Source: JBFXAF01 sp050184585
GTDB taxonomy: Bacteria; Pseudomonadota; Alphaproteobacteria; Rhizobiales; Rhizobiaceae
Reading direction: 5' to 3'
Assembly (NCBI GenBank): GCA_050184585.1
Contig: JBFXAF010000010.1
Location: forward strand, 1-64,000
DNA length: 64,000 nucleotides
This document shows positions 24,454 to 30,628 of the stretch, piece after piece. A model generated the notes under the pieces. That model was given only the letters and a program-made list of their open reading frames with translations, had not been told where the DNA came from and searched no databases. How positions within the stretch are numbered: the first letter of the stretch is position 1; every line of letters starts with the position of its first letter. The translations under genes were made by a program, and so were the position numbers.

Positions 24454-25592
24454 GTTCCGTGAATCCGCGTCTCGCTTGGCCATCGCGGCGCGGCCGCGAC
24501 CTCGGGACCATAGCCGAGGCGGCAGAACATTTGCAGCGTCTCGTCCGCCTGGACGCCGAGCGCGGCGCGCATCGCCTCGCGGTGCGGCTGCATCTCGGAG
24601 AACTCCTGCAGCGCCTGGCTGAAGGGCTGAATGGCCAATCCCGCAGCCGTCGCCGCCAGGTTGATGCGCAGGTGGTCGCGGCCGGCCGCGATCTGCTCGG
24701 CGCGGCCATTGCCCCGCGTGGTGGTCCACAGGAACGCCATGGCCGTGTTGAACGGGGCCTTCAGGATCGGAAGCTGCTGGCTGAACGCCGCGGACGACGG
24801 ATCGAGCATGTCCTGCTTGTCCAGGAGGCCGGTCAGCGCCAGCATCTCGATGAAGGCGCCCGAGAGATCGATGCCGTCGGGGTTCGCCTCGATCTCTGCC
24901 TTTCCGATGCGGATCAGGTCGATGCTCTCCTTTGCGGTACGGGTGGTGCTGATTTCGAGGTGCATGGCTTGCCATGCCTGGTCGCGCAGTGCCGCGACAC
25001 GCTCGGGATCGGCCGTCCAGGCCGTGCCAACCGTCCGGGCCGCGCCAGCGACGGCAGCAAGGCCAGCGTCGTCGACCGGCCGGCCGACATCGTAGGGCTC
25101 CTTGTTAGACCTTCGGTCGAGGACATGCGCGAAGAGCGGGTCGCCCTCGACCGGACCGTCCGCGCTGAAGCGGATCCGCGCGACCGGCCGTTCGTCCAGT
25201 CTCGGTTGCGGCTCGCCGTCCGGAAACAGGGTCACGGCGGCGCGAAGTCCGTCCTGCGCCGCCGCCATCTCCAGGAGTTCCAGAAAGCAGCCGAGACCGA
25301 TCGTGATCTGGCGATCGAAGGGATCGGTCTCCGGCAGCCGTCGGTCGGGATCGCAGTAAAGCGCGATCTCGTCCGAGACGGAGAGGTCGGCGAGCCATGG
25401 CTGCCGGTTGTGGGGGTTGGGGGCGAGGACAGCGTAGGACAGCGCGCGCCGCCGTGCATCCATCCCCTGCCCGGCGATCTCCCAAGGCCGCCGCGCGCCG
25501 GACGGGTCGCGCGTTGCCGCCCAGGCGCCGGCAGTTGCCGCGAGCACCACGCCGCCGCCGACGAGCGAGAGGAAATTGCGCCTGCTGGTCAT
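24450..25592 (-). CDS. Tat-exported nitroreductase family protein (Acg-like)
   Basis: 380 residues. The N-terminus MTSRRNFLSLVGGGVVLAATAGAWA is a textbook twin-arginine signal (SRRNFLSL). The mature part has a nitroreductase fold: 'LSYAVLAPNPHNRQPW' (FMN-phosphate-binding Arg/Asn region), 'ITIGLGCFLELLEMAA' and 'HLRINLAATAAGLAIQPFSQALQEF'. This resembles the Acg-type, FMN-binding but often catalytically reduced, branch. Periplasmic location is predicted. ATG 25592 has GGAGA 6-7 nt upstream. It is the first gene of a two-gene unit with the MarR regulator and has its own operator-rich promoter. Confidence 0.87.
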   Translation of the reverse strand: MTSRRNFLSLVGGGVVLAATAGAWAATRDPSGARRPWEIAGQGMDARRRALSYAVLAPNPHNRQPWLADLSVSDEIALYCDPDRRLPETDPFDRQITIGLGCFLELLEMAAAQDGLRAAVTLFPDGEPQPRLDERPVARIRFSADGPVEGDPLFAHVLDRRSNKEPYDVGRPVDDAGLAAVAGAARTVGTAWTADPERVAALRDQAWQAMHLEISTTRTAKESIDLIRIGKAEIEANPDGIDLSGAFIEMLALTGLLDKQDMLDPSSAAFSQQLPILKAPFNTAMAFLWTTTRGNGRAEQIAAGRDHLRINLAATAAGLAIQPFSQALQEFSEMQPHREAMRAALGVQADETLQMFCRLGYGPEVAAAPRWPSETRIHGT

Positions 25593-25604
25593 CGGTCTCT
25601 CCAA

Positions 25605-25622
25605 TGGTTTGACATCAAACCA
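25605..25622. promoter_or_regulatory. Operator O1 (probable MarR site)
   Basis: TGGTTTGACATCAAACCA is an 18-bp palindrome apart from its central two bases, overlapping the predicted -10 (25621-25626) of the nitroreductase-MarR operon. It shares the core TTTGA-NN-TCAAA with O2, whose centre is 20 bp away, so both lie on the same DNA face. Confidence 0.75.
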
Positions 25623-25649
25623 TATCGTTTGATGTCAAACTTTTATCAA
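25621..25649 (-). promoter_or_regulatory. Predicted promoter of the nitroreductase-MarR operon
   Basis: On the minus strand TTGATA (25649-25644), a 17-bp spacer and GATATG (25626-25621) lie about 30 bases before the ATG at 25592. The spacer contains operator O2 and the -10 overlaps operator O1, an arrangement suited to repression. Confidence 0.6.
25627..25640. promoter_or_regulatory. Operator O2 (probable MarR site)
   Basis: GTTTGATGTCAAAC has perfect half-sites GTTTGA/TCAAAC around a two-base centre. It fits inside the spacer of the predicted promoter. With O1 it forms a tandem pair spaced by two helical turns. Confidence 0.75.
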
Positions 25650-25763
25650 GAGAACCGGCTGCGATTTTTTGTTGAACCTTTCGATCGGCCGCCGCGACCC
25701 ATGTCCGAACGCCGCGGAACGAGAGCGGCGCGAGACTGATCCGAAACCCGAAAGGATACTCTG

Positions 25764-26147
25764 ATGACCTCGCTTCGCACCACCATCGCCGCCGCGCTCC
25801 TCGCCGCCGGCACGCTCGCCTCCAGCTTCGTTCCCGCCCAGGCCGATCCGTCCTTCGGCATCTATTTCGACGGCAGCGGGGGCGGCGGTCTCGTCTTCGG
25901 CGACGACGACGTCGAGATCGGCGTCGGCTTCGGCCCCGGCGGCGGCGGCCTGTCGATCGACGCGGCCAAATGCACCAAGTCGGAAGCGCTGGGCAAGGCG
26001 GCGTCGATGGGCATCTACAACCGCTCGATCAAGAAGGTGACCACGAACTACATCACGGTCGGCGGCAAGCTCGCCGGCGATCATGTTCGCCTCATCGTCA
26101 AGCGCAAGACGCACCACTGCGCGGTGAAGAATTTCTACTACGTCTGA
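25764..26147 (+). CDS. Small exported Gly-rich protein of unknown function
   Basis: 127 residues. The signal peptide (SLRTTIAAALLAAGTLASSFVPAQA) is followed by a Gly/Asp-rich segment with repeated 'FDGSGGGG'/'FGPGGGG' motifs. A basic C-terminal half with two cysteines (AAKCTKSEAL ... HHCAVKNFYYV) could form one disulfide. A Shine-Dalgarno (AAAGGATAC) precedes ATG 25764. I do not recognise a family. It should be periplasmic or secreted. Confidence 0.7.
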   Translation: MTSLRTTIAAALLAAGTLASSFVPAQADPSFGIYFDGSGGGGLVFGDDDVEIGVGFGPGGGGLSIDAAKCTKSEALGKAASMGIYNRSIKKVTTNYITVGGKLAGDHVRLIVKRKTHHCAVKNFYYV

Positions 26148-26155
26148 TCACTGGG

Positions 26156-26184
26156 GAGGGGCGGCGTCGGCGACGCCGCCCCTC
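26156..26184. terminator. Strong hairpin between convergent genes
   Basis: GAGGGGCGGCGTC-ggc-GACGCCGCCCCTC is a perfect 13-bp stem located between the stop codons at 26147 and 26191. It probably ends transcription from both sides, although it lacks a long T tract. Confidence 0.75.
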
Positions 26185-26190
26185 TCTCCG

Positions 26191-26736
26191 CTAGGTTCCC
26201 TGTTCCATGAAGCGGATGCGATTGCCGAACGGGTCGATCACCTCGCATTCCAGTCCCCAGTCCTGTCGCTCCAGGCCGGGCCGATTGTATTTGTAATTCT
26301 TGGCGAGCAGGCCCTTCTGGAAAGCCTCGACGCCCTTCATGGTGCAGACCGCCGTCGCGCCCGGACTGGCGTCGCCCGAATGCTCGGAGAGATGCAGCTT
26401 CAGCCCGCCGCGCGACACCTGGCAATAGAGCGGCGCGCCGGGATGGAAGCGGTGCTGCCAGTCGACCGTGCAGTCGAGGAAGCCTTCGTAGAACCCCCTC
26501 GCCTTCTCCTCGTCGAAGATGCGGAAGATGGGCACGGGCTGGGTGAAGCTGGGCGCGGTTTCCCCGCTCGTGACGGCGTCCTTGTCGAGCTTGGCCACGA
26601 GCACGTTCCAGTTGTCGAAGCTGAATTGCCGCGCCACGATCTCGAGTGCGTCCGAGTGGCTGATGGCGATCTGTCTCTCCGCGAGTGCGGCACGGATGGC
26701 CTTCGCCATCCCCTTGGCGTCCTGGATGTTGCGCAT
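26191..26736 (-). CDS. Glyoxalase/bleomycin-resistance (VOC) superfamily protein
   Basis: 181 residues. An N-terminal helical segment of about 50 residues ('MAKAIRAALAERQIAISHSDALEIVARQFSFDNWNVL') resembles the glyoxalase-related domain found at the start of some rhizobial VOC proteins. It is followed by a VOC fold with 'VPIFRIFDEEKARGFYEGFLDCTVDW', 'LHLSEHSGD' and 'WGLECEVIDPFGNRIRF'. These carry metal-ligand-like His and Glu residues. It could protect against a bleomycin-like compound or act on a small metabolite, but no substrate can be assigned. Confidence 0.8.
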   Translation of the reverse strand: MRNIQDAKGMAKAIRAALAERQIAISHSDALEIVARQFSFDNWNVLVAKLDKDAVTSGETAPSFTQPVPIFRIFDEEKARGFYEGFLDCTVDWQHRFHPGAPLYCQVSRGGLKLHLSEHSGDASPGATAVCTMKGVEAFQKGLLAKNYKYNRPGLERQDWGLECEVIDPFGNRIRFMEQGT

Positions 26737-27020
26737 GGAAAATGCCCTTCGCTGACGGCGAACCTTGGATCAGCGCCCGCATTGCCGAACCGTTCGCCGT
26801 CCTTGCTAGGGACATGATCGAAGGTCTGCTTCCCTGGATGCGTTCACCATCCCGGCATGACCGGGGCGGGCGGCGGGCCGCATCCGGCCTGTGCGAAATC
26901 TAGCCACAACCGGCCAGGCGATCAATCGGCCATGAAGCCCCGGGTTCACCGAAGAGAGGGCAATCGCGCTCGCGCCGCAATCTTCTTCGACCGTGCCCGA
27001 GGCAACGGAGACAGGACGAG

Positions 27021-27959
27021 ATGTGGAATTGGGGTCGGTTCGCCGGATTCTTGGCCTTGGCGACGCTCGCTGGATCGACGGGCACACTTGCGGAGGAGCT
27101 CGAAACGACCACGATCGGCGACCTGACCTTCAACTACAAATCCACATCGTGGCGGATCGAGCACGAGGGCAGCGGACTGGCTACAACATGCGTGCACGAC
27201 GACTGCCGCGGCGCCGTGATCGACATCAGCCGCCGCGAGGGTGAGGCCGGCTGCACCGAGGAAGCGATGGTCGCCGAGGCCGAGCGCCTGTTCCCTGTTC
27301 AAGGACGCGCCTATGCGAACATGCTTCCGGCCGGCCGCTTCGCGCTAATGCTGGCCCAGCGCCACGACGGCCCCGATCTGAGCTCACCGGAATTCGCACA
27401 TGGCTGTGTCGCATGGCAAGGCAGAGAATACCGTTTCGCCATGCGGCCCGAAACCGTCGGTACGCAATCGTGGATCGGCGGCGCGCTGCACTACCTCGTC
27501 GCCAATGCGACCGCCCCCGAAGCCGTGATCAAGACGCTGCGCATCGGCGACGTCGACTTCCCTGTCTCGACGGAGACATGGACGATCGGCCACGTCGGCG
27601 ACACGGTTTGGCTCACATGCCGGATGCCGACATGCCACGAGCCAGACATTGCCGCGACACTCTCGGTGCAGTCGCCGCAGGAGCCGTGTCCAGCCCCGAC
27701 CGGAGACGGGGAGGACGAAAACTATACGAGGGTCGAGACGCTCGTTTCCGAGGCGCCCGAAGGGCTCGATTTCACGATTTCGGAGACTTCACTTGGATGC
27801 CGCAACTACGTGCCGCCGAGCCTTGAGGCATGCGCAATCCACGGCGGCCGATCCTACCATCTGTCTGTTCCCGGCGCGTCGGGCTGTCGGTCCGCTATCT
27901 GGGACATCCCCAAGGACGTTCTTGTCGATCTGCTGAAAGGCGCGCGGATCACCAGGTAG
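27021..27959 (+). CDS. Exported protein with a tandemly duplicated Cys-containing domain
   Basis: 312 residues with a signal peptide (FAGFLALATLAGSTGTLA). The mature protein appears to contain two copies of one module. The first begins 'TIGDLTFNYKSTSWRIEHEG', followed by 'TTCVHDDCRG'. The second begins 'RIGDVDFPVSTETWTIGHVG', followed by 'LTCRMPTCHE'. Each carries a Cys-x4-5-Cys pair likely to form a disulfide, and a further Cys pair follows near the end of each copy. No family was recognised. It is periplasmic or secreted and converges with the histidine kinase gene. Confidence 0.65.
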   Translation: MWNWGRFAGFLALATLAGSTGTLAEELETTTIGDLTFNYKSTSWRIEHEGSGLATTCVHDDCRGAVIDISRREGEAGCTEEAMVAEAERLFPVQGRAYANMLPAGRFALMLAQRHDGPDLSSPEFAHGCVAWQGREYRFAMRPETVGTQSWIGGALHYLVANATAPEAVIKTLRIGDVDFPVSTETWTIGHVGDTVWLTCRMPTCHEPDIAATLSVQSPQEPCPAPTGDGEDENYTRVETLVSEAPEGLDFTISETSLGCRNYVPPSLEACAIHGGRSYHLSVPGASGCRSAIWDIPKDVLVDLLKGARITR

Positions 27960-27971
27960 AATCTGGCTGCG

Positions 27972-29210
27972 TCAGGCCTCCAGCTCGACCACGAAGCGCG
28001 CGCCGCCGCCTTCGGGCGTCTCGAGGCGGACATCGCCGCCGTGATTGCGCGCGATCTGGCGGACCAGGGCGAGTCCCAGTCCCCAGCCGCCGGCCGACTC
28101 TCCCCTGCCTGCCGGCCGATAGAACGGCTCGAACACACGCTCCCGTTCGCTCTCCGGAATGCCCGGTCCATGATCCCGGACGGAAATCAGGGCCTTGCCG
28201 GCGTTCATCTCCGCGAAGACCTCGACCGGCGGCGCGCCATGCCTGAACGCGTTGACGATCAAGTTGCGGACAAGACGCGTGAGCAGCTTAGCGTCGCCCT
28301 GGACGATGGCCGGCGTTCCGTTCGCCTCGATGCCGTGGCGCGCGGCCTCCTCGGCGGCGAGCGCGAGCAGGTCGACGCTCATGGCGGTTTTCGTCGGCCC
28401 CACATGGTCCAGCCGGCTGGCAAGCAGGATCTCCTCGACCAGTTGGTCGAGTTCATCGAGGCTCTCCAGCATCTCCTTCCGGTGAGCCTCGCTCGGATTC
28501 TCGGCGTTGAGTTCCGACGCCATCCTGAGCCGCGCGAGTGGCGAGCGCAGTTCGTGGCTCGCATTGGCGAGCAGAGAGCGATGCGCGCCGACAAGCGTGC
28601 CGATCCTGTCAGCCGCCGCGTTGAAGCTGGTCGCGACCGCCGCGACCTCGTCGCGCCCGTGGATGGGGACGCGCGTATCGAGGTCGCCTTCCCCGAACTT
28701 CTCCACCGCGCGCCGAAGCGATTCCAGCCGTCGCGTCAGGTGGCGGACGACCGGATAGGCTGCCGCCCCTATGACCGCCGCGATCAGGAGCAGATAGCCG
28801 AGTTGCCCCCCTCGGGGACCGCCGCGTGGGTCGTCAAGTCGCGCCACCACGGTTCGACCGTCCGCCAGTCTGGCGGCGAAATCGTGCGGCTGGTCGAACT
28901 CCCTTCGCCGGCGCGCGACCTCTTGGGGCAGGGGCAAGGTCGGCCCGGCGGACGCGATGAGCCCGCCGGCCGCGTCGTAAAGGGATATGTCCGCGTCGAA
29001 TGCCTGGGCGAGGCGATCCACCATCTGCTGCGATGCTTCCCGGCCGGCTCCGGCGGGAAGCATCGCAGCAAGGAACGTGTCGCGCCGCGTCATCCAGCCG
29101 GTCTCCTCGCGATCCGACACGATGCGCCAATAGACGCCGGTCGCCAGCGCGACCGCCGCCAGGCACGCCATCAGCGTCAGATAGACCTTGAGGAACAGCC
29201 GGCTGCGCAT
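27972..29210 (-). CDS. Two-component sensor histidine kinase (EnvZ/CpxA type)
   Basis: 412 residues. An N-terminal helix (VYLTLMACLAAVALATGVYW), a periplasmic sensor domain of about 105 residues, a second helix (about 136-155), a HAMP domain ('RLESLRRAVEKFGEGDLDTRVP'), a HisKA domain with His219 in 'NASHELRSPLARLRM', and an HATPase domain ('NLIVNAFRHG', 'DHGPGIP', 'GWGLGLAL'). The ATG overlaps the stop of the response regulator (TGATG), so the two are coupled. The upstream gene encodes a Spy/CpxP-like protein, the usual regulator of CpxA-like kinases. Envelope or metal stress is the likely signal. Confidence 0.92.
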   Translation of the reverse strand: MRSRLFLKVYLTLMACLAAVALATGVYWRIVSDREETGWMTRRDTFLAAMLPAGAGREASQQMVDRLAQAFDADISLYDAAGGLIASAGPTLPLPQEVARRRREFDQPHDFAARLADGRTVVARLDDPRGGPRGGQLGYLLLIAAVIGAAAYPVVRHLTRRLESLRRAVEKFGEGDLDTRVPIHGRDEVAAVATSFNAAADRIGTLVGAHRSLLANASHELRSPLARLRMASELNAENPSEAHRKEMLESLDELDQLVEEILLASRLDHVGPTKTAMSVDLLALAAEEAARHGIEANGTPAIVQGDAKLLTRLVRNLIVNAFRHGAPPVEVFAEMNAGKALISVRDHGPGIPESERERVFEPFYRPAGRGESAGGWGLGLALVRQIARNHGGDVRLETPEGGGARFVVELEA

Positions 29211-29905
29211 CAGGCGTCGTCCTGGTTGCGCGCGAAGACATAGCCGGCCCCGCGCACCGTGATGATACGCCTCGGATGCTTCGGATCGGTCTCGATGGCG
29301 GCGCGGATGCGCGAGATATGCACGTCGATCGAGCGGTCGAAGGCCTCGAGTTCGGCGCCCTTGACGAGGTCCATCAACTGCTCGCGCGACAGCACCCGGC
29401 CGGCGTTCTGGGCGAACGAAGCCAGCAGATCGAACTGGTAGCTGGTCAGGAGCCTGTCCGTTCCGTCGAGGCGCACCGCGCGTGAGCCCGGATCGATCTC
29501 CAGTCGCCCGAACCTCCACGACTTCTCCTCGGCGCCCTGCCCGCCGCCACGGCGCAGGATCGCCTTCAGCCGCGCCAGCAACTCGCGCGGGTTGAAGGGT
29601 TTCGGCAGATAGTCATCGGCGCCGAGTTCGAGCCCGACGATGCGGTCTGTCTCGTCCCCCTTTGCAGTCAGCATGAGCACGGGCACCCGCGAAATTGCCC
29701 GGATGCGGCGGCAGGTCTCGAACCCGTCGATGCCAGGCAGCATGACGTCAAGCACCACGGCGTCGGCGGGCAGTCGCTTCAGCTGCGCCAGTCCCGCCTC
29801 GCCCGTCGTCTCGCGATGGACGGAATATCCGTTGCTCGACAGATAGTCGGCCAGCATGGCGGAGAGCCTTGTGTCGTCATCGACGATGAGGATCGTTTCC
29901 GCCAT
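29210..29905 (-). CDS. OmpR/PhoB family response regulator (CpxR-like)
   Basis: 231 residues: a receiver domain with phospho-acceptor Asp53 ('VVLDVMLPGIDG') and Lys102 ('YLPKPFNPREL'), then a winged-helix DNA-binding domain ('LTSYQFDLLASFAQNAGRVLSREQL', ending 'ITVRGAGYVFA'). It sits between the Spy/CpxP-like gene and its kinase, forming the order periplasmic regulator - regulator - kinase on the minus strand. Confidence 0.93.
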   Translation of the reverse strand: MAETILIVDDDTRLSAMLADYLSSNGYSVHRETTGEAGLAQLKRLPADAVVLDVMLPGIDGFETCRRIRAISRVPVLMLTAKGDETDRIVGLELGADDYLPKPFNPRELLARLKAILRRGGGQGAEEKSWRFGRLEIDPGSRAVRLDGTDRLLTSYQFDLLASFAQNAGRVLSREQLMDLVKGAELEAFDRSIDVHISRIRAAIETDPKHPRRIITVRGAGYVFARNQDDA

Positions 29906-29916
29906 GCCGATACCTG

Positions 29917-30429
29917 TTACCAGCGGTCGCGGGCTCTTTCGAGCCGCTCGGCGAGCTTCGCGCGCTGCTCCGGCGTCAGCACCTCGGCGGCCTCGACCAG
30001 CGCGGCGCTGACCTTCTGCGAGGCCTGGTCGATCGCCGCGATACGCTCGGCGCGCAGTTTTTCGACCGCCGCGCGGTCGATCGCCGGGGCCGCCAGAAGT
30101 GCGGCGAGCTGTTCGCGGGCATCCCGGAACTCGCGCATCGCCGGCCTGACCTCGTCGCGCACGCCGTCGACGATGTCCCAGAGCTTTTCTTCCTGCTCGG
30201 CTGTGGCGTCGACATGGTCGAGCATGCGCTCGAACCGGCTCTCGCCGAAACCGCCTATGCCGTGGCGCCCGTGGCCCCAGCCGCCGCCTGCCAGTGCGAC
30301 TCCGGTGCCCGCGACGGCCACCAGCGCCAGGCCGCCGACGAGGAGGCGCTTGCTCCAGCCGCTGAAAGCCAGCGCGGCCTTGGGCGTCTCGTTGGGATCG
30401 TGCTCGATGTTGTTGTTCTCGTCTGTCAT
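29917..30429 (-). CDS. Spy/CpxP-like periplasmic protein (heavy-metal-resistance family)
   Basis: 170 residues. The N-terminus has a cytosolic segment, then a membrane or signal helix (RLLVGGLALVAVAGTGVALAGG), a His/Gly patch 'GWGHGRHGIGG', and a helical hairpin domain ending in the LTxxQ-type motif 'LTPEQRAKLAERLERAR'. This is characteristic of the Spy/CpxP family of periplasmic chaperones or metal sensors. It lies 11 bases upstream of the response regulator. By analogy it may inhibit the kinase until it is titrated by misfolded protein or metal. Confidence 0.82.
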   Translation of the reverse strand: MTDENNNIEHDPNETPKAALAFSGWSKRLLVGGLALVAVAGTGVALAGGGWGHGRHGIGGFGESRFERMLDHVDATAEQEEKLWDIVDGVRDEVRPAMREFRDAREQLAALLAAPAIDRAAVEKLRAERIAAIDQASQKVSAALVEAAEVLTPEQRAKLAERLERARDRW

Positions 30430-30628
30430 CGTCGTGCTCCTGTTTCAGCGCGATCACCCGTGGACCGCGACTGGTGGCACGATAGGCGCCCGACATTTCC
30501 GCCGAACCGGGCGAATGTAAAGAAGTGTGAAGCACATCGGCAGAGCGGGCGCGCACCCCCAGTGAGCCGGTACAAAACGGCAACGCCTTCTGGCCTTTCC
30601 GGACCGAATCACTACATTCGCCCATGAG

